From assembly GCF_013409255.1 (NCBI RefSeq), contig NZ_JACCAS010000001.1, forward strand, positions 3,658,001 to 3,722,000: a DNA stretch of 64,000 bases, read 5' to 3'. Below are positions 37,312 through 46,626 of this stretch, piece after piece (within the stretch, counting starts at the first letter, position 1; every line of letters begins with the position of its first letter). This stretch comes from Paraburkholderia bryophila (lineage in GTDB: Bacteria; Pseudomonadota; Gammaproteobacteria; Burkholderiales; Burkholderiaceae). The translations under genes were made by a program, and so were the position numbers. The notes beneath the pieces were generated by a model. The model saw only the letters and a list, made by a program, of their open reading frames with translations. It ran no database searches and was not told the origin of the DNA.

Positions 37312-38967
37312 ATGACCGCCTCCATTAGATCGCTCGCCCTCAAGAACTTCAAATGCTTCTCGGATGAAGTCCGCATAGAGCTGCGCCCGATCACCCTGCT
37401 TTTCGGCGTCAATAGCGCCGGCAAGAGCAGCGTACTTCAGGCGTTGCAGTACATGCGCGAGATCCTCGATCGCCACAACACCAATGCCGACAGGACACTC
37501 CAAGGCGGCGAGGTGGTGGACTTGGGCGGCTTCCTGAATCTGGTCCATGGCCGGGATCTTCAGCGGACCATCGAAATCGAGGTGGGCATGCAGCTGGGCG
37601 TCACGTCGATTCCAGAACTCGTGCCTGAATCCTTCGACGAGTGGCAAACCAGCGACGAGGGTGTTTGGGGGGTGTACAACACGCTGCAGTCCGTACGGAC
37701 CAAGGTTGAGTCGGTAAGCGTGCGACTGAGCGTGGCGTGGAATGAGCAGCGTGAGCAGCCCATTGTGCAGAGCTACCAGGTCATCACCAACGGAGTGTGG
37801 TGCGTCCATATCGAGTCATCGGGTGACGGTCGCGACGTGCGGATGCGACTCAACCGCGAGAACCCGATCTTCATGGCCGAAGCCCCGGATCCCGATGCGG
37901 AGCTCGCCGAACTACTTGACTTCGTCGATCCGTTGGACCTGGGTGGGGACAGCGATCCGACCTCCGAGCCGGAAGTAGAAGGCAATGCGACGTCGTCCAC
38001 TTCCGCAGGATTGCGGTCGGTTCTGCCGGACATCTTCTTGGCCGTCGAGGAGGCTGGCATGGAGCGCCCCGGTGATGGTCTTCGGGGATGGCTGAGCGGC
38101 TTTCGCGGTGCACTGCCTCAACTGAATCGAGTGCTCAATATCCCTGCTCCAGGCGCGAAGGGTGCGGAGAATGTCTATATTGTCCGGGAGTTCACGGCAT
38201 TTCTGTCGTGGCTCACTGTTGGCCCGGCTCTGTTGCTGCGGAACGAACTGCGAGAACTTCGATACATCGGCCCGCTGCGCCGCATCCCGCCCCGCGGCTT
38301 CGATGTCGCACTCACCAAGAGCGAGTCCGCTTGGTCTAACGGTATGGCCGCCTGGGAAACCCTGTTGACCGGCAGCGAGGACCTGGTGGAGCGGGTTAGC
38401 GACTGGATGCAGTCAGCAGACAAGCTGGCCACCGGCTACGCGGTGACGCGTGAACCCGTCCAGGAGTTCAACCCCGCCCAACCAGTGCCACAGCCCGTCG
38501 GTCCCGTCCGCAAGCGCACACGGCTGGTGGATGCCGCGGGCCTTGCGCACCAGCCGCAGGACGTGGGCGTGGGTATTTCGCAGGTGTTGCCCGTGGTCGT
38601 GGCCGCGCAGGATGGCAACGCGAGCGTGGTATGTATCGAACAGCCGGAACTGCACATCCATCCTGCCGTGCAAGTGGGCTTGGGCGACCTCTTCATAGAT
38701 GGGGCGATGAATCAGGAACTGTCGTTCTTGATAGAGACGCATAGCGAGCACCTAATCTTGCGTCTGCTGCGCCGCATTCGCGAGGCCGCCGAGGTTACAA
38801 GTGAGACATTGGGCCAGCAGCTGACGCCCGAACTGTTGGGGGTGTACTGCCTTAATAAGCGCAACGGCGTCGTTTGGATCGACAAGGTGCCGGTGACCAG
38901 CACCGGCGACTTTGCCAAGCCTTGGCCGCAAGGCTTCTTCGATGAGCGCGGCGCGGAGCTGTTCTAA
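37312..38967 (+). CDS. AAA ATPase with DUF3696 C-terminus
   Basis: This 551-residue ABC/SMC-like ATPase of the OLD-related group has Walker A 'FGVNSAGKSSVLQ' at residues 32-41, a large insert, Walker B 'VVCIEQPELHIHPAVQ' and 'IETHSEHLILRLLRRI'. A DUF3696 ending 'VPVTSTGDFAKPWPQGFFDERG' closes it. It follows hsdS by 45 bases and overlaps the next gene by one base (TAATG), so it works with that gene. ATPases of this type often sense phage or DNA ends and trigger a partner effector. The function here is inferred from context. Confidence 0.8.
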   Translation: MTASIRSLALKNFKCFSDEVRIELRPITLLFGVNSAGKSSVLQALQYMREILDRHNTNADRTLQGGEVVDLGGFLNLVHGRDLQRTIEIEVGMQLGVTSIPELVPESFDEWQTSDEGVWGVYNTLQSVRTKVESVSVRLSVAWNEQREQPIVQSYQVITNGVWCVHIESSGDGRDVRMRLNRENPIFMAEAPDPDAELAELLDFVDPLDLGGDSDPTSEPEVEGNATSSTSAGLRSVLPDIFLAVEEAGMERPGDGLRGWLSGFRGALPQLNRVLNIPAPGAKGAENVYIVREFTAFLSWLTVGPALLLRNELRELRYIGPLRRIPPRGFDVALTKSESAWSNGMAAWETLLTGSEDLVERVSDWMQSADKLATGYAVTREPVQEFNPAQPVPQPVGPVRKRTRLVDAAGLAHQPQDVGVGISQVLPVVVAAQDGNASVVCIEQPELHIHPAVQVGLGDLFIDGAMNQELSFLIETHSEHLILRLLRRIREAAEVTSETLGQQLTPELLGVYCLNKRNGVVWIDKVPVTSTGDFAKPWPQGFFDERGAELF

Positions 38968-39827
38968 TGTTCAAGGAGATTGCGGTCGAGCCTGCAGCGG
39001 TAGCGACGTCATATCGGGACTTCAGTTACATCACCGAGAAGTTCGGTATTGCTGAAGGGCGCCTGATCGCGGCCTTTCCGAGCAAATGGAAGCGCTTCGT
39101 CTATCAAGAAGCACAGGCAAGGCTAAAGGGGACGGCCGAACTGTCCAGGTTGGAGGTACGGTTAAGGGCGCTGGCCGACGATACGTTCCTGGCACGCGGT
39201 CGGCCGGGCGAGGGCTGCGCGGAGAACTGGCTCGCAGCTGCTCTCGCGGAACATCGTCGTGAGCCATTCGACGGAATAATTACTAACGCACAGGTAGACG
39301 GGCCATTTTTTGTCGCTGCAATAGACTTAGATGGTGAGCACCCTGTAATGAGGCCTAATCGGCAGTGGCACATCCAGCGCGAAGCAGTCGTGATGGCAGC
39401 CTGCTGTGGACCGCTTCTTGCACGGGCTCAGCATGTGAAGCTGGTGGACCCGCATTTCGATCCAGGGACGACGCGATTTCGTCGGCCGTTAGTCGAATTC
39501 GTGAAGCTAACGCGCCCAGGGGTTCGAATCGACATCTTCCGCGGAGACAACGCAGATGCTGCCTATATAGAGCAAAAACTCCGAGAGGCGCTCGCAGGAG
39601 CATTACCACCTGGGGCTGAAGTACGGGTTTTCATGAGGCCACAGGATGCTCTGCACAACCGATACGTGCTTACCGATGCCGGTGGCATGTACTTTCTGAC
39701 CGGTTTGGATGACCAAGGACAAGGTGGGCTTACGACTGATGAGGTTGGTCTACTCGAGGCTGACGTGTGGTCTGTGCAATGGAGCAGGTACAGCGGGGAC
39801 GACCCGATCGCGCGATGGCTTGGCTAA
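38967..39827 (+). CDS. Partner of the DUF3696 ATPase, unknown family
   Basis: This 286-residue protein is not recognised as a named family. The N-terminal half is helical and basic ('FPSKWKRFVYQEAQARLKG'). The C-terminal half has alternating strands and helices with 'LVDPHFDPGTTRFRRPL', 'VRIDIFRGDN', 'HNRYVLTDAGGMYFLTGL' and 'GLTTDEVGLLE'. The H-N-R-Y plus 'GGMYFLTGLD' arrangement resembles half of a phospholipase D-type active site (HxK...GGxN), with Arg for Lys. This suggests a nuclease- or PLD-like effector, but it is only a likeness. It is translationally coupled to the ATPase, which supports a two-protein system. Confidence 0.6.
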   Translation: MFKEIAVEPAAVATSYRDFSYITEKFGIAEGRLIAAFPSKWKRFVYQEAQARLKGTAELSRLEVRLRALADDTFLARGRPGEGCAENWLAAALAEHRREPFDGIITNAQVDGPFFVAAIDLDGEHPVMRPNRQWHIQREAVVMAACCGPLLARAQHVKLVDPHFDPGTTRFRRPLVEFVKLTRPGVRIDIFRGDNADAAYIEQKLREALAGALPPGAEVRVFMRPQDALHNRYVLTDAGGMYFLTGLDDQGQGGLTTDEVGLLEADVWSVQWSRYSGDDPIARWLG

Positions 39828-39858
39828 GGCGACGTTGGCATTCGTGCCCACTGTGTGC

Positions 39859-39898
39859 ACTTGTCAATACTTTATTGCTTGGATCGAGGATGATTTGA
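39859..39898. repeat. Internal copy of right-end transposon sequence
   Basis: Forty bases match 43116-43155 at 34 positions without a gap. They include the TnsB-site-like ACTTGTCAAtACTTTATTG and, at the same distance, GGATGATTTGA. Nothing matching the outermost terminal site follows. It looks like a relic of an earlier right end, with SIR2-HerA placed outside it. Confidence 0.75.
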
Positions 39899-39990
39899 CG
39901 CGGTTTCAGTGGGATAGGCATGAGTCTGTAGAGAACCCGTTTCGATAGCTCAGGCAGGTACTCAAAAAATAACGGATCAGAGGGACCAAC

Positions 39991-41256
39991 ATGAATGATA
40001 CGGTGGACAGAATTGTTCCAGAACCGCTCGCTTCTGATTACAGCGGAAAACTGGCCTACCGTCGACCCGGCGATTCGAGGTGGAGGGCCCTCTCTGAAGC
40101 CGCATATTGCGTGATCCATCAAGTCGAAAACTTGGAAGAGGCTGCACGTACCCAGATTGCGGAAAATCGGCAGTCAGTGACGGAGTTGCTGTCCGGGGCC
40201 CTGCAGTACACGAATTTAGGTTTTTTTGCGGGAAGCGGCACTTCGCTTGGCGCGGCAAACGGACCAAGCATGTGGAAATTGTGGACGAGTGCAATGTGCA
40301 CCGACGCCAGCGGAAAGGAGCTCACTGCGCAAGGGGAGATGGTCTGTAGCAAGATCCACTATGGTGAGCGCGAGAATCCTAACATCGAGCACTTCCTGTC
40401 CCAGTGTGATGCGTATCTCTCGTTCTCGGCCGATGCGGACGTTGGCTCGTTCGTCAACGACGTGAAAGCACAGATACTCGAACTGTGCAGCGCATTCCTC
40501 ACCCAAGAGGGATCCGATATCTCGGCTTACCGGTATCTGTTACAGAAACTCGCGCGGCGAAGGGTACGTGATCCGCGCCTAAAAGTGTTCACGACAAACT
40601 ACGACATGTGCTTCGAGATGGCCGCTTCGGATCTCGGGATTACCGTCATAGATGGCTTTTCCTATACGCGCAATCGCCGATTCGACGGACGGCACTTCAA
40701 TTATGACGTAGTGCGCCGCGACGCGGACCGGCAGGACTTTGTGGAAGGGGTATTTCATCTTCACAAGCTCCATGGATCTGTCAGCTGGGAGCGCGATGGA
40801 AATGAAGTCTTCGAAGTCACCAGCCCGACGGCAGACAAGGCCTGCCTGATTTATCCGGCCAAGGGGAAATACCAGCAGGCGTTCCTGCAGCCCCATCTTG
40901 AGCTTCTTTCGCGCTTCCTAGACTTTCTACGGCAACCGAACACTTGCCTTATTACCGCGGGTTTCGGCTTCAATGACGATCATCTCTCGGAGCCCATTTT
41001 CTCAGCGGTGCAGGCCAATCCAAGCCTCAAACTGATTCTGACAGACCATCGCTGTATCGAACATGTCCACAACGAGGGGCATCACGGGTCGAGTCCCTAC
41101 TGGGGACGATTTGCAGATCTGGCCGCGCGAGGATTTGATATTCATTTCGTTGGCGGGTCGTTCGCCGACTTGGTCGACATAATTCCCTCGCTTCGGGCCA
41201 TGTCGCCGGCGGAACAGCTTGCTGAGGCCGTCCGCAGGATAGGGATGCGGACATGA
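39991..41256 (+). CDS. SIR2-like NAD-binding effector
   Basis: This 421-residue protein has a SIR2 fold with 'GFFAGSGTSLGAANGPSMW' near residue 75, 'VFTTNYDMCFE' near 200 (the catalytic-type Asn), 'HLHKLHGSVSW' near 258 (the catalytic-type His), and 'ITAGFGFNDDHLSE'. In defence systems SIR2 proteins deplete NAD during infection. GAGGGA lies ahead of the ATG. It overlaps the HerA gene by four bases (ATGA), the usual layout of the SIR2-HerA system. Confidence 0.88.
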   Translation: MNDTVDRIVPEPLASDYSGKLAYRRPGDSRWRALSEAAYCVIHQVENLEEAARTQIAENRQSVTELLSGALQYTNLGFFAGSGTSLGAANGPSMWKLWTSAMCTDASGKELTAQGEMVCSKIHYGERENPNIEHFLSQCDAYLSFSADADVGSFVNDVKAQILELCSAFLTQEGSDISAYRYLLQKLARRRVRDPRLKVFTTNYDMCFEMAASDLGITVIDGFSYTRNRRFDGRHFNYDVVRRDADRQDFVEGVFHLHKLHGSVSWERDGNEVFEVTSPTADKACLIYPAKGKYQQAFLQPHLELLSRFLDFLRQPNTCLITAGFGFNDDHLSEPIFSAVQANPSLKLILTDHRCIEHVHNEGHHGSSPYWGRFADLAARGFDIHFVGGSFADLVDIIPSLRAMSPAEQLAEAVRRIGMRT

Positions 41257-42986
41257 CAGACGACGATTTGGGGAAAAACGGGGCGCTTCGGGCCGAACTG
41301 CGAGTTGGAGTTGTGTCGAGCGTGCAGGCTCAATCGGTCAAGGTCAATCTCGCCCATGCCGGGGACGTCGGCGGTCAGTACATCCGTTCCCATCGCTACG
41401 GCCGTGGCGAAGTAGGCGAGCTGGTGTTGATCGAGGCGCAGCAAGGTCTTCTCTTGGGGCGACTCACGGAAGTGTCTCTCCCCGACCGCGATCGCACAGA
41501 GATAACGCAGGATTTCGAAGGATCACGCCAGGTCGACGCGATCGGCTTCATCCGTCTTTTGGGCTCCGTGCATGCTGTGACGTTGCGCATTCAGGCGGGT
41601 ATAGCGGCATATCCGAGACTTGGCGATCGAGTTTTTTCTGCGCCGGCTGCGTTTGTCGCCCGCATACCCGATCTCACCGACTCGGGACTCGATACTGAGC
41701 CGCCTGCCGTCTCCCTAAGACTTGGGCAGGTGTCGGGAGAATCGGGATTTCCTATTGCGGTAACCCCAGAAAAATTGTTCGGGCGACATTGCGCGATCCT
41801 CGGATCTACTGGCGGCGGTAAGAGCTGGACCACTGCCCGCATTCTGGAGGAATGCCGGCGATACAGGTCGAAGATAATCCTTCTGGATGCAACTAGTGAA
41901 TATCGCTCACTTGCGGGCGACGATATGTATCACTGTCATGTGGGAGCGCCGCTCAACACCGCAGATGGCTCCAGAGAGGTGAGCATCCCGCCCACGGATT
42001 TTTCGGAGGGTGATCTGATTGCGCTCTTTCAGCCTTCGGGAAAGACGCAGGGGCCGAAGTTGCGAGAGGCAATGAAAAGCCTTCGACTTGCCCGTCTGGT
42101 TCCGACTATCGCTACAAACGGTATTGTCAGAAAAGTCAATCAACCGAAGGCCGCATACCGCCAGGCGCTGAACGACGGGAACAACGCGGCTCTGGTGGAT
42201 GATCCGAACCAGCCGTTCGACGTAGCCGTCTTGCACCGCCAGATCGTGCAGGAATGTTGCTACCCGGATGCAACAAATAGCTCTGACGCATGGGGGGCAC
42301 CTTCAAACGAACTGTCGTACTGTTCGTCGCTGCTGACCCGTATCATCGGGGTAGTGAACTCACCGTCGATGGCCTGCGTGTTTCGTCCGTCACCGGATAC
42401 GTTGATGCTTTCGGATGCACTCACTTCATTTCTTTTGGATGAAAACAAAACGATCTTTCGGTTGTGCCTTAGTTCGATCGGTTACGAGTTCAGTGCGCGA
42501 GAAGTGATTACAAATGCGATTGGCCGCATGCTGCTTCTGAAGGCGAGACGCGAAGAATTCCGCGAGCGTCCCATCCTTGTTGTTCTCGATGAAGCGCATA
42601 ATTTTCTTGGCAAGTCAGTCGGCACTGAAGATTACGCAATGAGTCTTGATGCGTTCGAGCTTATTGCGAAAGAGGGCCGGAAATATGGTCTCAACGTCTG
42701 TCTTGCAACACAACGTCCTCGAGACATTACAGAAGGGGTCCTCAGCCAGATGGGCACGTTGCTGGTCCATCGTTTGACGAACGACCGCGACCGGGATGTC
42801 GTTGAGCGGGCATGTGGCGAAATTGACAGATCCGCTGCTGCGTTTATCCCCAACCTCAAACAGGGAGAAGTGGCGCTTGTCGGCGTTGATTTCCCGATTC
42901 CTGTCACCATTCAGATCATTCCGCCGTCTCAACCACCTAAGTCCGATGGACCGAGTTTCCAGAGGTTGTGGCGTCGTGGCGCCTGA
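41253..42986 (+). CDS. herA: HerA-like ATPase of the SIR2-HerA system
   Basis: This 577-residue FtsK/HerA-superfamily ATPase has an N-terminal HAS-barrel (about 10-100, 'LRVGVVSSVQAQSVKVNL'), Walker A 'GSTGGGKSWTTA' near residue 184, Walker B 'ILVVLDEAHNFLG' near 443, and 'NVCLATQRPRDI' with 'HRLTNDRDRDVVERACGE' (arginine-finger region). HerA forms a hexamer that assembles with SIR2 and degrades or senses DNA. The gene is complete and is the last one before the right transposon end. Confidence 0.9.
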   Translation: MTDDDLGKNGALRAELRVGVVSSVQAQSVKVNLAHAGDVGGQYIRSHRYGRGEVGELVLIEAQQGLLLGRLTEVSLPDRDRTEITQDFEGSRQVDAIGFIRLLGSVHAVTLRIQAGIAAYPRLGDRVFSAPAAFVARIPDLTDSGLDTEPPAVSLRLGQVSGESGFPIAVTPEKLFGRHCAILGSTGGGKSWTTARILEECRRYRSKIILLDATSEYRSLAGDDMYHCHVGAPLNTADGSREVSIPPTDFSEGDLIALFQPSGKTQGPKLREAMKSLRLARLVPTIATNGIVRKVNQPKAAYRQALNDGNNAALVDDPNQPFDVAVLHRQIVQECCYPDATNSSDAWGAPSNELSYCSSLLTRIIGVVNSPSMACVFRPSPDTLMLSDALTSFLLDENKTIFRLCLSSIGYEFSAREVITNAIGRMLLLKARREEFRERPILVVLDEAHNFLGKSVGTEDYAMSLDAFELIAKEGRKYGLNVCLATQRPRDITEGVLSQMGTLLVHRLTNDRDRDVVERACGEIDRSAAAFIPNLKQGEVALVGVDFPIPVTIQIIPPSQPPKSDGPSFQRLWRRGA

Positions 42987-43115
42987 ATGATTGTTTAACA
43001 CGGCGATTTGGCTTGGCGTTCAACGTTGCGCAAAGCCGGACGATGCAGCTACGGATTCTCGGCGGGGAGAACGGATATGCCGATCATGACGAGCACCCGT
43101 CGCGGCAAGACCTTG

Positions 43116-43266
43116 ACTTGTCAACACTTTATTGTTTGCCTTGCGGATGATTTGAGGCCTTTTTTGAGCTTTGTCAAAAGTTTATGCTTAGCGGAGGTCT
43201 CCTTGTTCGCCGATAACTAATTGATTTTAAAGGAATCGTTTTTCAGGACTTTATTGCGATGGAACA
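43116..43266. repeat. Right transposon end with three TnsB-site-like repeats
   Basis: The sites are 43117-43135 (CTTGTCAACACTTTATTGT), 43170-43188 (a weaker copy, TTTGTCAAAAGTTTATGCT) and the terminal 43244-43266. All are in inverted orientation to the left-end sites. The element ends with ...GGAACA. Confidence 0.9.
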
Positions 43267-43271
43267 TTGTA
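43267..43271. repeat. Target-site duplication, right copy (TTGTA)
   Basis: This is identical to 11435-11439. Joining the flanks here gives uninterrupted sodB downstream sequence. Confidence 0.93.
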
Positions 43272-43307
43272 GCGTGAGCAACCAGGTTGGTCACGCTGGT
43301 ATGAAAG

Positions 43308-43333
43308 AAAGCCCTCCACTGTGAGGGCTTTTT
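43308..43333 (+). terminator. Native sodB terminator, displaced by the transposon
   Basis: AAAGCCCTC and GAGGGCTTT form a stem followed by T. A second stem (AGCGTGA with TCACGCT) lies just upstream at 43271-43297. Before insertion this lay about 55 bases after the sodB stop; it is now 31.8 kb away. Confidence 0.75.
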
Positions 43334-43902
43334 GTTTTTGCAGCGTGTCGTTTCCCTGTTTCCCTGAACGGATGCCGATGCAAACGTGGCAGGTGGGCAT
43401 TCCGTCGTATTCCCGCCTCAGTTTGGAACGTCTACACGCACTATCAGCACGGACTATTACTTACGGTTTACCGGGTATTTCTTCCAAAGGGCAAGCTTCG
43501 TCAGGCGATCGCATCATGGGGCGTCTCTTGCCGAAAGCCCCGCGTTTCAGCATCGAAAGATTCGTCGCTTCCGACCCCATCGGTTGAGCGAGGCTCGCGC
43601 CTTGCTGGCTATGTCCGCAGCGCCTGCTGCCGCTTGCTTGCGATTACCCGCCGCCTGCCGCGTCGCGTGAATTCCGCGCTCCTGTCCTGCTCATCTCTCC
43701 GCACCGTCAACCTGTTTCACGATGTTCCCGCCGGTGCGAACCGGTAAACATCGGTAAGAGCCGGCTCGCTATCGTTCCCGAGCGTTCGTCCCCGTTCGCT
43801 CAGCCGACGTTTCGTCTCGCTGACGGCATGACGGGGACGCCATCCGGACAACCGTCCGGGTCGACGCGCAATCGATGAAAAAGCGTTACGCCCGGGGGCA
43901 CG
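43334..43902. other. Intergenic region before the GT41 gene
   Basis: About 570 bases with only short, unlikely frames. It presumably carries the promoter of the TPR/GT41 gene. No repeat or RNA gene seen. Confidence 0.4.
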
Positions 43903-46362
43903 ATGGACAGCAAGCAGATTCTGGAACTCGCGACAGCACACCACGTCGCGGGCGAGTTCGGTCCCGCGCGCAAGTTGTACGAAAGCGGGCTCGCCATCGA
44001 GCCCGGCAACGCGAACTGGGCGTACCGCCTCGGCGTGCTCGACATGCAATGCGGCGCGTACGACGCCGCGCTCGGCTGGCTCGACAGCGCGTTAAGCCTG
44101 GTTCCCGATAACGCGCGTTACCACTTCGTGCGCGGCCAGGTGCTTGCCGGCGCACAACAGTTCACGGCCGCGATTGCCGCTTACCGGCAAGCGCTGGCGC
44201 TCGAACAAGAGGCATCGGTCGACGTGCTGTTCGCCTTGGCCGCCGCGCAGCAATCCGTCACCGATTACCCCGCCGCGATCGACACGTACACGTCGGTACT
44301 CGCGCTCGATGGCACGCACGCCGACGCGCTCAACAATCTCGGCAACTGTCACCGTCAACAAGGCGACGCGGAGCACGCGGAAGCCGCGTACCGGCGCGCG
44401 CTCGACGCACAGCCCGGCGACGCCAACGCGCTGACCAATCTCGGCACGCTGCTCGAAGCGCTCGGCCGTCTCGACGAAGCGCTCGTGCTGCTCGAAGCGG
44501 CGGTGCAGGCCGCGCCTGAGTCGCCGTGCGGACTCGTGAATCTTGGCGTCGCGTTGCATCGGCGCGGCGATTTCGCGCGCGCGGTGGACTTGCTGACGAG
44601 CGCGATCGAGATCGATCCCGTGTTCCCGGAGGCGTCGTATAACCTCGCCAATGCGCTGCACGCGCTCGGCAAGAAGCGCGAAGCGGTGATCCACTATCAA
44701 CGCGCCATAGCGCAGGCGCCCGCCCACGCGGACGCGTACAACAACCTGGGCATCGTCTATCAGGAAGCCGGATCGCGTGTCGAAGCCGCCAACGCGTTCA
44801 TCACGGCGATTCAACTGCGCCCAGGTTTCGTCGCCGCGCTTAACAACGCCGCGACGCTGATGCGCACACTCGGCCGTTTCGCCGATGCCGAAGCGCATCT
44901 GCGCGAAGCGCTGGCCGTCGAGCCGCATCATTCCGTCACGCATAACAATCTCGGCAACGTGTTGAAAGACCAAGGGCGTCTCGCGGATGGCATCGACAGT
45001 TATCGTCGAGCGTTGACCTGCGACCCCTGCAACGTCGTCGCGCACAGCAATCTGGCGTACGCGCTCACGTTTCAGGCGGAACACTCACAGCCGCTGCTGC
45101 ACGAATGCCGCCGCTGGTCGGCGCGCCATGAAGCGCCGTTTCGCAGCGCGCATCAGCCGCATTCGAACGACCCGACGCCGTCGCGCCGCTTGCGTATCGG
45201 CTACGTATCGCCGGATTTTCGCGATCATTGCCAGACGCTGTTCACGCTGCCGCTGCTGTCGCATCACGATCACGAACGCTTCGAGATTTTCTGTTACGCG
45301 AGCGTCGCGCGGCCTGACGGTCTGACGCAACGCGTGGCCAGCCACGCCGACGTCTGGCGCGACGTGCGCAACCTCGACGACGAACAACTCGCGCAGACGA
45401 TCCGCGACGATCGCATCGACATTCTGGTCGATCTGACCATGCATATGGCGGATGGCCGGCCGCTGTTATTCGCGCGCAAACCCGCGCCGGTGCAGATTGC
45501 GTGGCTCGCGTATCCGGGGACGACCGGCATCGGCGCGATCGACTATCGCCTGACGGACCCCTGGCTCGATCCGGTCGGCGCCGACACGATGTATAGCGAG
45601 CGTTCGATCCGCCTGCCCGATTCGTTCTGGTGTTACGACCCGTTGACGGATACGCCGGAGGTCAACGCGCTGCCCGCGCTATCGAACGGTTATCCGACGT
45701 TTGGCTGCCTGAACAATCCGTGCAAGCTGAGCGACACGACCTTTGCGATGTGGGGCAGCGTGATGCGCGAAGTGGCCGATGCGCGTTTGCTGCTGATGGC
45801 GCCGGAAGGGGCGGCGCGCGCGAGTCTGGTCGAGCGGCTCGGCCGGCAGGACATCGCAGCGGAGCGGATCGCCTTCACGCCGTTCCGGCCGCGTGCTGAC
45901 TACTTGCGCACGTATCACCTGATCGACGTGGGCCTCGACACGTTTCCGTATAACGGCCATACGACGAGTCTCGATTCGTACTGGATGGGCGTGCCGGTTG
46001 TCACGCGGGTCGGCGAGACGGCTGTGGGGCGCGCGGGCTTGAGCCAGTCGGCCAACCTCGGACTGCGCGAGCTGGTTGCGGATAGCGACGCGCAGTTCGT
46101 CGACATTGCCGTTCGGCTGGCCCGCGATCTGCCGCGTTTGGGCGGTATCCGCGCAGGCTTGCGGGCGCGTCTCGCCGCGTCGCCGTTGATGGACGGCGCG
46201 CGCTTCGCGGTGCATGTCGAAGCGGTGTACCTCAAGGTCTGGCACGCGTGGTGCGATCAGTCGCGCCGTCTCGCGCGAAGCAAGCGTGAGCGGGCGGGTG
46301 ACGTTGAGATCGGCGGTGAGGCGTGGTCGTTGCCGAGCGTCGGGATTCATCGCCCGTATTGA
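43903..46362 (+). CDS. TPR-O-GlcNAc-transferase-like glycosyltransferase (GT41)
   Basis: This 819-residue protein has about eleven tetratricopeptide repeats in residues 5-390 (e.g. 'ALNNLGNCHRQQGDAEHAEAAYRRAL', one unit in part). The C-terminal half is of the OGT/SPINDLY type: 'RLRIGYVSPDFRDHC', 'DILVDLTMHMADGRPLLFARKPAPVQ' (in part), 'WLAYPGTTGIGAIDYRLTD', 'FGCLNNPCKLSD', and a UDP-binding end 'DTFPYNGHTTSLDSYWMGVPVVT'. Bacterial members glycosylate surface proteins or unknown targets. It stands alone, with GGGGG ahead of the ATG. Base use is that of the core genome. Confidence 0.9.
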   Translation: MDSKQILELATAHHVAGEFGPARKLYESGLAIEPGNANWAYRLGVLDMQCGAYDAALGWLDSALSLVPDNARYHFVRGQVLAGAQQFTAAIAAYRQALALEQEASVDVLFALAAAQQSVTDYPAAIDTYTSVLALDGTHADALNNLGNCHRQQGDAEHAEAAYRRALDAQPGDANALTNLGTLLEALGRLDEALVLLEAAVQAAPESPCGLVNLGVALHRRGDFARAVDLLTSAIEIDPVFPEASYNLANALHALGKKREAVIHYQRAIAQAPAHADAYNNLGIVYQEAGSRVEAANAFITAIQLRPGFVAALNNAATLMRTLGRFADAEAHLREALAVEPHHSVTHNNLGNVLKDQGRLADGIDSYRRALTCDPCNVVAHSNLAYALTFQAEHSQPLLHECRRWSARHEAPFRSAHQPHSNDPTPSRRLRIGYVSPDFRDHCQTLFTLPLLSHHDHERFEIFCYASVARPDGLTQRVASHADVWRDVRNLDDEQLAQTIRDDRIDILVDLTMHMADGRPLLFARKPAPVQIAWLAYPGTTGIGAIDYRLTDPWLDPVGADTMYSERSIRLPDSFWCYDPLTDTPEVNALPALSNGYPTFGCLNNPCKLSDTTFAMWGSVMREVADARLLLMAPEGAARASLVERLGRQDIAAERIAFTPFRPRADYLRTYHLIDVGLDTFPYNGHTTSLDSYWMGVPVVTRVGETAVGRAGLSQSANLGLRELVADSDAQFVDIAVRLARDLPRLGGIRAGLRARLAASPLMDGARFAVHVEAVYLKVWHAWCDQSRRLARSKRERAGDVEIGGEAWSLPSVGIHRPY

Positions 46363-46626
46363 GGGGCGGCGTCTGTTTTTTGCGTTGGGTGGGTCGCGTG
46401 CGATGCTAGCCGCTGCATGTGGGGAAAAAGGGCGGCGTCGCCGTTCGGAGCTTTTGCGGAGTGTCAGTCACTGAACGGACTGGCTCGCTCGGGAATTCTG
46501 CTGGTTGGCCCTCCGCCGTGCCGCTTTGGGATGCAAGCTTTGTCACAGTTGGTAACTGCGACGCGACGGTCGAACGGCTGCGTGAGAGCGTCTGAGGCTC
46601 CGATGCGTACGGACGAGCGCCACGCA

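Larger units (their letters stand above)
11440..43266. mobile_element. Tn7-like transposon, 31,827 bp, inserted behind sodB
   Basis: Both ends are visible. The left begins TGTTCGGTCGTAATAAAG and the right, read inward on the minus strand, begins TGTTCCATCGCAATAAAG. Both therefore start TGT with the ATAAAG core at the same offset of 12 bases, as in Tn7 itself. Each end carries three TnsB-site-like repeats. A 5-bp direct repeat, TTGTA, flanks it. Inside are tnsA, tnsB, tnsC, a tnsD-type tniQ (IS-broken) and a second tniQ. The cargo is a ubiquitin-like conjugation operon, type I restriction-modification, an AAA/DUF3696 pair, SIR2-HerA and single nucleases. Base composition is visibly lower in GC than the flanks. 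The transposition genes lie centrally, whereas classical Tn7 has them at one end. Confidence 0.95.

Noticed and set aside
36517..37809. 430-codon open frame on the minus strand
   Set aside because: It crosses hsdS and the DUF3696 ATPase gene on the other strand; both of those have clear motifs.
11440..43266. CRISPR array or Cas genes guiding the transposon
   Set aside because: No regularly spaced direct repeats and no Cas-like proteins were seen; the short ATAAAG repeats are transposon end sites.
43321..43670. Two overlapping frames right of the transposon
   Set aside because: They lack ribosome sites and any domain and overlap a terminator.
44092..45084. 330-codon open frame on the minus strand
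   Set aside because: It is the shadow of the TPR region of the GT41 gene.
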